Both the position numbers and the translations under genes were made by a program. Below, piece after piece: positions 10,372 through 22,085 of a stretch of 64,000 nt of DNA. Under the pieces are notes generated by a model. It saw only the letters and a list, made by a program, of their open reading frames with translations, had not been told where the DNA came from and searched no databases. The stretch spans positions 21,640,689 through 21,704,688 of the forward strand of contig ML679956.1 of assembly GCA_007922225.1 (NCBI GenBank), given 5' to 3'. Each line of letters begins with the position of its first letter. The first letter of the stretch is position 1. The stretch comes from Emydura subglobosa. Lineage: Eukaryota; Chordata; Testudines; Chelidae.

Positions 10372-11800
10372 CCTATGTAGATATTTATAGACTGTAGTCA
10401 AGTCATCCCTTAACTTTTTCTTTGTTAAACTAAATAGACTGAGCTGTTTGAGTCCATCATTAGAAGGCATGTTTTCTAATCCTTTAATCATTCTCATGGC
10501 TCTTCTCTGAACCCTCTCCAATTTATCAATATCCTTCTTGAATTTTGGGCACAGAGCTGGACACAGTAGTCCAGCAGCAGTCACACTAGTGCCAGATACA
10601 GAGGTGACATAACCTCTCTATTCCTACTTGAGATTCCCCTGTTGATGTATCCTAGGATCTCATTAGCTCTTTTGAGCACACCGGCACATTGGGAGCTCAT
10701 GTTCAGCTGATTATCCACCACGACCCCTAAATCCTTTTCAGAGTGCTAGCTTCCCAGGATAGAGTCCCCATTCTGCAAGTATGGCCTATGATCTTTGTTT
10801 CTAGATGTATACATTTAGCTATAATAAAACACAGATTGTTTGCTTGTGTCCAGTTTACCAAGCGATATAGCAGCTCCGAATCAGTGACCTGTCCTCTTCA
10901 TTATTTACCACTACCCCAATTTTTATGTCCTCTTCAAACTTTATGAATGATGATTTTGTGTTTTCTTCCAGGTCACTGATATCAGTTAGCCAATTTTTAA
11001 TGTGTGCCACATTAATTTTATATTGTTCCAGTTTTTTAATCAAAATGTCACGTGGTACCAAGTCAAATGCCTTACAGAAGTATAAGTATATTACTTCAAC
11101 ACTATTACCATTATCAACCAAACTTGTCATCTCATAAAAAATATCAAATTAGTTCAACAGAATCTATTTTCCATAAACCCAGATTGATTTGCATTACTTA
11201 CATTACCCTCCTTTAATTCTTTATTAATCAAGTCTCATATCAGCTGCTTCATTATTTTGCCTGGGACCACTGACAGGCCTGTAATTGACTGGATCATCCC
11301 ATTTACCCTTTTTAAAAATTGGCACAACGTTAGCTATCTTCCAGTCTTCTGGAACTTCCCCAATGTTCCAAGATTTACAGAAAAATTAATATTAATGGTC
11401 CAACGAGCACCTCAGTCAGATTTTTTAAAACTCCTGTAGTCAAGTTACCTGAACCTGCTGATTTAAAAATGTCTAGCTTTAGTAGCTTCTAACAATCTCC
11501 AGAGATACTAGTGGAATGGAAAGAATGTTATCATCACCATATGGTTATCATCACCATATCATACCTGTTTTCTGCCCAAATACAGAATAGGATATTTATT
11601 GAATATTGCTACCTTTTCTGCATTATTATTAATAATTCTGTTAATTTCCATCTGGTAGTGGACCAATGCCATTGTCAGGATTCTTTTTGTTCCTAATATA
11701 TTTTTAAAAACTCCTTCCTATTGTCCTTAACTCTGCCGACCATAGATTTCTCCTTGTGTCCCTTTGCTTCCTTTATCCATTTTCTACAGTTTGTAACTTC
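10372..11800 (-). mobile_element. CR1 LINE, proximal part of the LTR-split copy, RT domain with internal deletion
   Basis: Minus-strand continuation of the CR1 at 8790. Reading from 11800 down: sequence upstream of the RT; the RT block VIYLYFCKAFDLVPRDILIK (about 11095-11036); then, within the same frame at 11130-10855, a sudden jump to SFIKFEEDIKIGVVVNNEED. The RT region between the D-x-x-K-A-F-D motif and the F-A-D-D motif is therefore deleted, and the catalytic F-A-D-D itself has decayed to F-E-E-D. The C-terminal block [19 protein letters not shown] follows at about 10520-10465. Several stops and frameshifts. Inactive, older than the LTR inserted into it. Confidence 0.87.
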
Positions 11801-14442
11801 TGATACACCCAAACACATACATGCTGCCTGTTGGGATAAATATCTCTCTGCTGCCCACCCTACCTCTAAGATTGGGAGATTGTTCTGCTGCTGTTCCTGA
11901 GGGACATGGGGGTCAGTTGTTATTCACTGGTGATAGGAACCCCATGTCACTGTTACTGCCTGCCTAGAAGAGAAGTGGGGACTCCCTGCTACCACCACTC
12001 CAAATAGGGAGCATGGCATGTGCTGGAGCAATGGAAGGGGGACACGTGATGCTATGCTTAGGGCTCCAGATTGCATTACTCTGGATTGCAAATAAATTTA
12101 TTTGCAGAATTGCTGAAAAGTTAGGACCCATTCTGGGCAGGTTCTGATAACCTTCAGCTCCCATTAGGTGAGAAAGCTCAGCACTTTACAGGAAAAAATA
12201 TAGAGATTTTGTTTCTACTTGTCTAAAATAAGGATTCGTCTGCTTGAATGAACTGATTTAAAAAAAATGTTTGTAATGAAGTAGGCCTAGAAAACTCATT
12301 TGGAAATGTTTTCCTGATATGCTTATGATGTTAACCTTGGGCACCACTGTTCTTCCAGTCACTCCTGTTTTAGGAGCCAAAACTTAGTTATAAGGCAGTC
12401 ACATCATGGCTGGTGAGCAATCTGCTCCAGATTGTTCCCTCTGTATCCAGACCCATCTTTGCAGGCTGATAAGGAAGGATGATATGCCTGAGGCCCAGTC
12501 TTCTCCCTACTTCTTGCTCCCCACAGCACAGTGGATGCAGGCACTGCCATTTGTGGGAGACCTGTGTGCTTCTTCCACCACTCCTCCCCTCCTGCCTGAA
12601 CATGCAAGGGCCTCTCACAAACTGACCCCACTGTATATGCCCTTTCTATATGGACTTGGCTTTAACAGCTGTAACTGCCAGACATATGGTAGCCTTGCTT
12701 TTGTATTCCATGTGGTAAATTGTTTTTCTTATTGGGAGGGATTCGCCTCTCCCCTATGGCCCCTGTATACTGATGCGAAAGGACAACACAAAGCTCTGAA
12801 GCCTGCAGGGGAGATTTCCCCTGGCTCAGGTATTGCATATGGCTAACCTACGCCCTGGTGTAGGGTGAATTTCAGGGGCAAGGCTGAGGGTAGGATCTCC
12901 ATAACACAAAGCGGCATGGAGATTCTGGGACAGCTCTGGGTTGCAGAGCTGACCACAGATGGCTCACACAGGCTTGCTATGGTGTAAAGCAGTTTCTTGG
13001 GCTGCCTAAAGTACACCAGGGGCCATTTCAGCTGCAGACCAAGCTCAAAATCCTGAGGCCACAAAGGTAGCTTAAAGCCACATTTGCCTTCCTACGCCTG
13101 AGCTGTGCCTGTGTGTGTTGTATCTCCCAGAGATTTCACAATTTCACAAGGTAGGTTTGGTTTGGGTTTTGGCAGAATGATGGTGAAAATAAAATACTTT
13201 TAAATCATTCTTATGACAAGTCAGAAGGATAGCACTGACTGCACCTAAACACTCCTGACTGTGACACACTTGCTTGTTAAGAGATGTGCTTTGGTTTGCC
13301 AGAGGCTGCCTATTGTACCAAATATCTGATGTTGTATTAGTATGTATTCTGAACGAAAATACACTGTGGAGTGAAATGAAAATACCAAGTTCACTTCACT
13401 TTTAAATATAAATTGCCAGATTTAGACCTATATCTTCACAGGTCAAAGACTAGCACATTAACCTGCTGTTTTACCCCTTACTATGCTTGAAAATATTTAA
13501 TAAAAAAATTGTGAAGGTATACACTTCTGTTCATGAACCCAGGTTTGATTTAAAGAGTAATATCACACAGCTTACTTTAGGAAAATTCATAGCTGGAGAA
13601 TGGTTTTCAAACATTTTATTAGCAAACAATTGTCTGAACACACAGTAAAAGTTAAAACAAAACAAATAAAAATAGCAGAACAACCATTGTTTGAAGACAG
13701 GATTGCCCACAAATTAAAACTATTCAATCTCTTAACAGCTTATGTTTTTATTTATGAAACACTCTTGTTATTAACGTTCAATTTTATTTCCTGGTAAGTA
13801 ATACATGATAAGTTGGAATACACCAACCAGCAAAAATCACATCAAATCATGTCCTAAGAACTCCAGGGTTATGGCACAATTTATGATTTTATGATTTTAC
13901 AGCACATGATAGGTTTAAAATGGGCCTCTATTTCAAGGGATAAGGGATGGTTAAGACAAGGCTACTTAAAATGACTGCAGTTTCTAATGTAAAAGTGTCA
14001 AGGTGCTGGGCATATTCATAATGCATTCATTCTCATTACAGTCTTCAATTTGTCAGTGTTACTCACATTCAACCACTGAGCACTGACTGGTGTTGCTGGT
14101 TAACTTTGTTATTGCAGACAAGTTACAAGTCCTGACAAGAGTCTGATAACTGTGCCTACTTATTTTAAGCCATAGATGAGGAAAGGGTAGGAGGTTCAAA
14201 GTAAGCCACGCTTTCCGGTGTAAGTCCCCATGCAATCATTCAAAATTACTGTTAAAAAAAAAGTGTGTGACTGTTATTACAACCCTAGGTGAGAAGTCAC
14301 TGAGGTGCTTCTGAAAGTTCTGCCCTGGGAATATTTGTCCAAACTGGCCCTCCAGCATCAGGTTATATCTAAATTTCTGTGTATCTGTGTTGCAACGGCC
14401 ATGGTGCAGAGGTTGTTGGCTTTAGCTATTGTTAACACCAAG
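11801..14442. other. Long non-coding stretch, no gene recognised
   Basis: The longest frame (12406-12846, 146 codons) has no domain or signal I can recognise, and it overlaps antisense frames of similar length (12388-12631), typical of a locally stop-poor GC-rich patch. Sequence after 13080 is AT-rich. No RNA gene or known repeat seen. Confidence 0.5.
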
Positions 14443-14552
14443 CCTGCAAAAAAAAAAAAAAAAAAAGCAAAAAAGCAAATGCTTAACTTTACACGTGTGT
14501 AATGGGACTACTCATACATGTAAAGTTCAGCACATGAGTAAATATTTGCAGG
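14443..14552. repeat. Palindromic repeat with internal A-run
   Basis: Starts 'cctgcaaa' and ends 'tttgcagg', with 'atgcttaactttacacgtg' mirrored by 'catgtaaagttcagcacatg' across a centre of 'taatgggactactcata'. It is the longer relative of 3963-4031. An A-rich expansion (about 14448-14475) has grown inside the left arm. Confidence 0.65.
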
Positions 14553-15552
14553 ACTGAATCCATTTATTGTATGTTGCTTATAGCATTTGACCTTCTTGCA
14601 TTCCTTTATTCCTAATTTAGTTTACAAACATAAAAAAAGCCTCACATCTTGGCTGAGACCTTTTGCGTCAAGTTACAGGCATAGCAAGTTTGTATAGCTA
14701 AATTACAAACCTCTTCATAAGGAGTTCTGTATTGGGAGCCCTGTTGAAGCAATGATATTACTAATAATGTGCACATCAGTTTCAGATGCTGACTTTGTAA
14801 CTAGTACTTTTATGGGAAAACCAAATGCTTTTCATTATTACATTTGATTTTTTTATCACCTTTCAAATTATTTGTAAACTCCACTTATTGCGGTTTATGT
14901 ACATGTATAAACAGAAATTGTTTCTTTATGAATCATACAGAGATAACAGCACCTTGAGTCTTGCATAAAGTTCACAGACTTGAGAAAACTAAACCTTAAG
15001 GGACTTTTTGTTGGGGCTTGAAGAGCAAAGTGATACACTTAAATAAATTCTATTTATACCTTATGCACAAAGGTGGCTTATTTTTATTCTCTGACACACC
15101 TCAGTAACAGAGGTGAAACATAAGGAGTCATTAAGAATAAAAGGAGTTGTGTATATTCCATCACATGAGATACACTTTTGTAAATCACCATCACTAGGCA
15201 CTATACCAGGCCAATTCCACTTTCAGTTACATGGCTGATAATACACAGCAGCTTTATTGACTTCATGGAGTTACTCCAGATTCAAAGCCTGAGTGTAGAT
15301 TTTGGGCCAGAAAATTTACGTGGAAGGGGAAAACTTTCAAAAATAGTTAGGCTTTAGTAAAACAAAGGGAGTTAGTGGATCTGAAGAACTGAGGTGGCTG
15401 TGTGGTCCAGTAAAAGATGATATACTACACTTGCCATTCACATTCCAATTCTTCAGACTGAAATCCTACCTTAAAAAATGAGATGGCTGGACTTTCCAAG
15501 TAGCCTCAATCAATAGAGGATGTGGAATTGGATGTGGAAAAAGGATTACTAC
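14553..15552. other. Non-coding spacer, nothing firm
   Basis: Includes 'ttgacttcatggagttactcc' near 15257, a word shared with sauropsid palindromic repeats, but no second arm was located. No gene recognised. Confidence 0.45.
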
Positions 15553-15905
15553 CTTTGATTCTTGATAGCTTCTGTGAATGAACACCACATATCTTCACAG
15601 CAGGATACCTCAGTTGTGATCCTTGCAATCCCCCAATGGTCTATGATCATTCCGTGCGTATCATCCATAATCAATGCAATAGGGAACTCAGAGATGTCAG
15701 AGACCGATTCTGCATCCGACATCTCTGAAAGCGTGTTAGAGAAATGAACGTACTCTGCATAGTGACCCAAAATTGCATTCAGGAAGTGAACGGATGTAGA
15801 ATTGAAGGGGAGACACCCTTGCCAGTTGAAGCCACATCAAGTTTCAGAGGTCTTGAACTGTGAAATTGTCCAGTCATCTAAGGGGTCAAAATGACAGGCA
15901 TCCCT
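15553..15905 (-). pseudogene. Exon-like decayed coding segment, unidentified protein
   Basis: On the minus strand one frame stays protein-like for about 117 codons with a single interruption, a TGA at 15839-15837. The downstream part (15836-15549) includes the words SEMSDAESVSDISEFPIAL and DHWGIARITTEVSCCEDMW, with balanced composition quite unlike the Leu/Phe/Cys-rich random frames around it. The coding stretch ends at a good splice-donor match (CAAAG|GTAGTA, cut at 15553/15552). It begins after a T-rich tract and a CAG (15908-15906) that could be an acceptor. The TGA follows ACT and precedes TGT, and could derive from CGA by CpG decay. I do not recognise the family. It may be an exon of a dead gene copy, a transposon-derived frame, or a real exon whose boundary I have misplaced. 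Confidence 0.35.
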
Positions 15906-16845
15906 CTGCCCATAGCAGAATATAATAACAAGAGACAAAAAAAAGTTTTTACTCTACATTCACAGGCCAGAATTTCTAAAGACTGGAGGGAGAGAGCGTA
16001 AAGGGGAAAAAGTCAAGAAAGAAAATAATTCAGACAAATTTTCACTTGTGTATTTTAAATTCCTCTTTTCATAATCACAATACCATGGAAGTGAACATAG
16101 CTGCAGTATGATAAAGTGTGAAAGAACTGGGAAACTCACCAAAAGCAATCCCCAAACCCTGTTTTTTGTGAGTTTTCCCAAAGCAAAGCAGATACGCTCT
16201 AGCTTCTAGGGCAAGTACCAGGTTCCCACCATGCTGTCAGCACTGCATCTCTGGCAGGCAGAAGAGGAGACAGAGAAGTGACCTTATGCCACTGCCAGAA
16301 GTTCCGCTGTCACTGCTTTGCCAAGTGAGAAGGTGGGCTGTGCACCTCCCACCCCATGTTGAGCTGTGCCGAGGGACTTGAGGCTACCTTACTCTGTCTC
16401 TGTTCCCGCTTGGTTTCCACAACAGGCTTAGCACTGGCACGAAGAGGATACATTTTAAAAGGATGCAGTGCATACTTTCACCCAAACAGGGCTAGCTTCA
16501 CTGGCCAGTAGTGGGAAGCCTGGCCCCCTTTTGCTGTTTAAAGGAGGTTAACTCAGCTTGGTTACTAACTTCATGCAGTCCTCATGTTCTCCACCCATTC
16601 CATCATCTGGACCTTCATTTCCCCCAGTTCCCCTGCCCTTTAACACTTTTTAAAGGAACCTGGTTGCAAATATTGTTTTAGACACACAATGTGTCATTTG
16701 TATGGACAGTGGTTAATTGCAGTGGAGACACTTGTACATTATGAGAATCCTGTCTTGGTTAATTTAGCCAACTCCACTATGCAGCATTTTTGGTGATTTT
16801 TAAACATTCTATATTATCTTTTATGAATTTATCAACTCCATTTGT
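15906..16845. other. Non-coding spacer, no gene seen
   Basis: Nothing recognised apart from the T-rich tract (minus strand) just upstream of the exon-like segment at 15553-15905. Confidence 0.45.
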
Positions 16846-17176
16846 TCATAGACTCATAGACTCTAAGGTCCGAAGGGACCAATATGATCATCTTATCTGA
16901 CCTCCTGCACAATGCAGGACAGAAAACCTCACCCACCTACTCCTGTAATAAACCTCTAACCTATGACTGAGTTATTAAAGTCCTCAAATCATGGTTTAAA
17001 GACTTTAAGGTACAGAGAAACCACCAGCAAGTGAGCCATGCCCCATGCTACCGAGGAAGGCAAAAAAAACCCAGGGCCTTTGCCAATCTGCCCTAGGGAA
17101 AAATTCCTTCCTGACCCCAAATATGGCAATCAATTAAACCCTGAGCATGTGGGCAAGACTCACCAGCCAGACACCC
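16846..17176 (-). mobile_element. CR1 3' UTR fragment
   Basis: Reversed 3' UTR of the same CR1 subfamily as 1183-2046 and 2725-3962. It shares 'catagactctaaggtc', 'cacccacctactcctgtaat', 'ccaccagcaagtgagccatg', 'aattccttcctgacccc' and 'gggcaagactcaccagcc'. No coding part remains. Confidence 0.85.
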
Positions 17177-18306
17177 AAGATTAAACCACACCCCATAAAA
17201 TGCTAAAGTGACAGCATTTACCAGGGAAACAGTTCAAGGCATATTACTTCTGTGCATACGTAAAGCTGACTATGAAAAAACATTCAAATTTCAAAAGATA
17301 AGGCTCTAAATAATCCTTTTCATTTCTTTTTAAATGCAGCCTCAACATTTTAATTAGTATCATTTACTGTGAATACAGTTTAGATTTGTTTTAACTTGTT
17401 CAAAACTTAGAAAAGAGAGAAACCCAGATTCTTATTTCTTTTGTTTTATTCTATTACACTGTAAATTGAAATGTGCAACACCAAAATAGCTTTTTAAGAA
17501 ATGAGATTTGCTTTTAATTTGTTAAAATTAAAAAGACACCATGCGAAGGCTTCTCTAAACTCCTCATATTCATTACCAAAGAAAGAACAGTTAATTTGGC
17601 AACACCAACTCAATGATCAGCAAACAATGAACAAAGTCTTGAATGGACAACAAGCAATAAAACTCTGGAAGGGGCCAAACCCAACCCAGAAAAATTCCTC
17701 TTGACTTTAACTTTAGTGGCAGTTTTCAGCCTTTACTCACCTACATAAGTACTACAGGCTCATGCCCAATCTAAGGATCTTTATTCTACTGATATTTTGA
17801 AGTGTGTGTGGATGGAAAACAGACTGATTTTCCTGTCACAGCATTACACTTCAATCAAGCTAAAGTTGCTGCCTGATTCTCAGTCTGTGAAAGTGATTAT
17901 GGTTCTGTCTTTTCCACTACTGTATGCAGACACAAGGAAATGTGTTCTGAAAAATAAATAAATAAGGTAACCGTGGCTAGCACCGCTCAGGTTATTCACC
18001 TTTCCCTCAGCCCACACTGGCCCCTGCCAGCTATCTTTCAGCACCGTTTCAGGAGAAGAATCACAGGTCCCTTGTCTTGGGCCAGAAGCTCAGATCTTCT
18101 GCTTCTGTCCTGATTCTACCTTCTGTACTGTCACACGCAGTCAACTTTCCATCACTGTGGGGTGCTCAACAAGAGTCACACTCCTGCTGTTTACCTAAAA
18201 GTAAACAAAATTAACGTTTATTTGGTACAGGGTAGAACACATTAAGTATTCTGTAAAATCCAAACACAGCTAGACTAAAGCATAGCGAAGTGTGTATTTC
18301 AGCTTA
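17177..18306. other. AT-rich non-coding stretch
   Basis: No frame longer than 67 codons and no repeat family identified. A short AATA run lies near 17950-17965. Confidence 0.5.
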
Positions 18307-18590
18307 GTCAGGGGCAGCTCTAGCTACAGGCAAACTACGCAGCTGCCTGGGACGGCAGTTTGACCCACCAAATCTGAGTGATGCTGAGACCTGAAGCTTG
18401 TCCCTCCCGCCCCCCTCATAACCACCAACTTCTCTCATAACCACCAACCCATCAGAAGGCTCACTGTACTGCCCCCTCTCCTCTCCTCGCCCGCCTGAAA
18501 ATCCGATATGCTCTCCCTGGTTGAGAATCTCTGTTGTGGGGGTAGGAGGAGGACAGCACTCTGAAGTTTTGCCTAGGGCAGTGGATTGTG
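18307..18590. repeat. Possible turtle-type MITE fragment
   Basis: Opens 'caggggcagctctagctac' and continues 'gctgcctgggacggcagttt', resembling the left end of a GC-rich element common in turtles as I recall it. 'gcctagggcag' near 18570 could be an inner part. The right terminal repeat was not found, so the call is weak. Confidence 0.3.
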
Positions 18591-21500
18591 TTGAGCACCT
18601 TCTGAGCTCAGTTATAGAGACTACTGATAAAGCAGGATGACAGATGTGTCTCAGTCAGCTGCTGCCAGGTCTCTCCCTCAAGATGTTCCAGCAGCTTCAT
18701 ACCCCCACCCTTCTTTCATGTTCCCCCTGGGACGTTTGTGAATTTATATTTTAAAGTCTTCAGAACTAGTCCTACAAATTCTACTTGCCTGAGTGAGGCA
18801 ATTGGCACTGGAGTAACGGAGATGAGAATCTGACTCTTTGTAAGTCTGAGCACACATTCTCCTTGGTGCAGTTTCTAGTAGCATAGTCACGCTAGTGGCC
18901 AGATCCCGCTCCAACTCTAGCCTCTTTGTGTTGCTCCAGCAGCTGCCCCAAGGGCCTGACCAAAACCTCACTAACTCATTTTAGGTTTTTTCATTGATTT
19001 CAATGGGATTTAGATCTGGGCTTAACTGGGCAATTGAGGATTCCCTGCTACTATGTCCCGTTTCTCAGTTCCCCCAGCATAGAGGAGCCCTACCCGTTAG
19101 AAGAGGAAGGCAATGTGGCACTTTAGCAATCCCCAGCCAATCTTTCCCTAGGGGAAAAGCAAAGATAACTTAACTGCCCCGTGCCTTCTCATCTACATAG
19201 AGCAGAGCTCCAGTATGTCTCAGGGTCTGCATTTAGGAGTAGTTGCCTGGTTGAATACAGTTAGAAAAAGGAAGGTAGAGAGAAAATATTTATAAATCTT
19301 GTGTGCCACAACGCCTAGTTTAAAGCACATCAGACAGCAAGACATTATATTGATGATGGTCTGTATAGGACCCCTCACCTTTAGGTCACTGGTTCAAGTT
19401 CTGCCCAAGTTAGTAGCTCTAAGTGACTGAAAGTTATGATCACCTAACTGTTCAATTCCAAGTAGACATCCACATTACAAAATCTCACTACCACATACAC
19501 TGTTTTTGGCAGTCTCAGAAAAAGAGGCTAAGCACTGAATGGATCCAGACACTACAGCCCTACGGATCTGAGATGAGGGGCAGCGTAGGAGGCTTGCACT
19601 GCTGCTGGCAGGGCTGTCCCTATTTCTGTGGGCAGAGGCCTTCAGCACCCAGAACTGTCAAGCTAACAGCTTGAATGAGAACACATCCAAACCCGACAAG
19701 ATGTAAGGACTGAGAGGTATGTTTATTCCCATCTCAACGTAATTCCTATGAACTTTATTATTAGTTAGTGTACAGATTCAGTAGGGAAAACTACATCCCT
19801 AAATATTGATTATGTCTTGATAAAATGACTTATAAAACCTAATTCTTAGTGAAAATCTCTGTTAAAACACTCTTGCTCCCAAGTTCATTGTAGCTACTTA
19901 TACTGTCATTGAAAACCTTTCTAATGCCCTGAATGCTTGGCTCCCAAGAACGTTTTTATAATTAGGGTGTGGCGGATAAAACTTTTCTCCCACCTAATGC
20001 ATTACTACATTGTATTTGCAAGTTCAAATGGCAAGATGATGAAATCATAACAGTATTCGTTGGATTTTGTTGGATTATTTGATAGTGCTGCGGAGAAGGT
20101 ATCTATACAATGGCATGAAAAGCAAAGCAACAGAGCTGTTTTAGGGGTTTCCCTAAAATTAACTGCTTCACACATCACTTTTACTGTATGACTATCCTGA
20201 AATATTTATGCTTTGTGTTTTGAGGGCTAGGTTCCAAACGTCTTCACAGAATTGAAAAAAAAATTAAATATAACTTTAAAAATGTGTGTTGGACCTTCGT
20301 GCCTTTCAATGAGGTCAAGTTCAAGACATTTATAAAAAGACTATTCCCAGAGAGACTGCATGGGAAAATCTATTAACATTGCTGCTTTCCCTTTCCCTTT
20401 CCTTTGATCATAAAACAAGGTTATGGGTGGTGAAAACTGCAATGGTAGGAAGATCCTGATTGGGTTAGCATACCTTACCCTAGCAAAAAACAAACCCATA
20501 GTATGGTGTGGGTAAAAAGCAAAATCCAATTTAAGTTTTAATTATGAAGAACCTTGCAAAAAAAAAAAATACTATTAGTAATATTACAAACTGGGGGGGG
20601 GGGACTAAAACATAAAAAGAATAGCATTTTTATTCTTCAATTTATAATATTCTTATCTAGATTTATTCATAATATAACAGATTTAGTAGAATCATAAATG
20701 TTTATTGAATAGGGACAAGATCAATATTTAGCAGAAGAGATAATAAGAACCAGGTTTTGCCTTCAGTCATAACCTATGCAATATGCCAGGGCCTTGTCTC
20801 AAAATCTTTGTTTCATAAGGACTAACTCCAGTCCTCTTCTCCAGTGCTGTAAAGGACCTTCTGCAGCAGAATTAGTGGAGTTCTGCTGCCCAAGGGGCAG
20901 AGATGACCAATGCAGAAGTAGGCAGCAAGAGGAGGGAGGGCATACATGGGTGCACAGTCACTTCTTTACCTCATATTATGGAATACATGACCTAAAATGT
21001 TTATTGTTAAATTCAATACAGTCTGAACACCAATTTCTTCTCTCAGTTACACCAGTGTAAAACAGAACAAGTTCTATGTCCTGATTTTCATTCACACTCA
21101 GTCCCCTTTACACCACTTTGACCATGTAAAGAGGTCTTCATGTACATAAGAATCACGGCCATCGACTTCAGTAGAATTATCCCATATTTACACAGGCAAG
21201 AATAAGAGCAGAATTTGGTTTCTGAGAATCTTCAACAGAAATCTGTCTTATGGAGATCTTCAGTTAATTAAAAAAAATTATATTAAAGAGGAGAGGAATG
21301 TGGAAATTCAGATAAAACTAGAATATATCTCCTATGAATCAGTTGCAGGGAACAAAGGCCACGTTTGGATTTAGGACTGAGTAAATACAGTTGGCGAAAT
21401 GTTTAATGAAAATTAGCATTACTTGAAGATATCCAAAACCACTTTCTGGCTTGCAAGCAAAAGGTTATTAGAATAAGGTCATTCACTCATCCAAACTCTG

Positions 21501-22085
21501 CTCCCACCTCTCAGATTGCTTTTCCAGTGTCACAATTAACCCATTGTCACAAGGATGTGTGAGAATGTGTGGACATAGGAATGCTGATGTCATTAATTAT
21601 ATTTAAATAATTAAGACATTTATGTCTTGGCCTACGCAGAAGTTTGCCTGTCAGCCCTGGCACCTTTTTGTGTCCTGTTTTCAAGAGACATTTCTCTGGT
21701 TATCAACTTATTGTTACAAGATACATAGGCACTAACTTGGAATCTTCTATGCAACTTCAAGATTAAGATGCCAAGATTAAGATGCCAGGCCATTTGTTCA
21801 TGTCAAATTACAGCTCCCAGCCTGTAACACCTTATTGGCCTTTAAAGATGTTGGGGTGTCCCTTGAGGCAGAGTATAGGCATGCTGATCCTTACAAAAAC
21901 ATCCTAACCTTGCAGAAGGAAGTGGGGAAAGGGGGCTCTCTTGCATCAGTGACGACACCTGAACTTGTACCCTGCTCTCTTCCCTGGATTGGCCATCCAA
22001 AGAAGGAGAGGTGAAAGACTAACCATTGGCTAAGCCAAGCCTGAAGTTTACAACTGAGAGAGAAAAGATAGAGATAGAGATAGAG
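18591..22085. other. Non-coding stretch with minor repeat traces
   Basis: No gene recognised. Traces include 'ttgatttcaatgggattt' near 18995, 'cagttacaccagtgtaaa' at 21044-21061 followed by mirrored words to about 21200, an A-run at about 20559-20568, a G-run at about 20593-20602, and a short (GATAGA)n near 22066-22086 just ahead of the next CR1. The largest frame, 20776-21060, has no visible domain. Confidence 0.45.

Noticed and set aside
12388..12846. 146-codon plus-strand frame with overlapping minus-strand frames
   Set aside because: No recognisable domain, signal or splice context, and two antisense frames of about 75 codons are just as open, so it looks like a compositional stop-poor patch.
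15675..15725. 11-bp inverted repeat (tcagagatgtc / gacatctctga) considered as a regulatory hairpin
   Set aside because: It lies within the exon-like frame and is explained by the repeated codons of S-E-M-S-D / S-D-I-S-E. No other support for a structured RNA.
19380..19405. Possible tRNA-type B box ('ggttcaagttc') suggesting a tRNA or tRNA-derived SINE
   Set aside because: No A box at the right distance upstream, no cloverleaf and no SINE body recognised.
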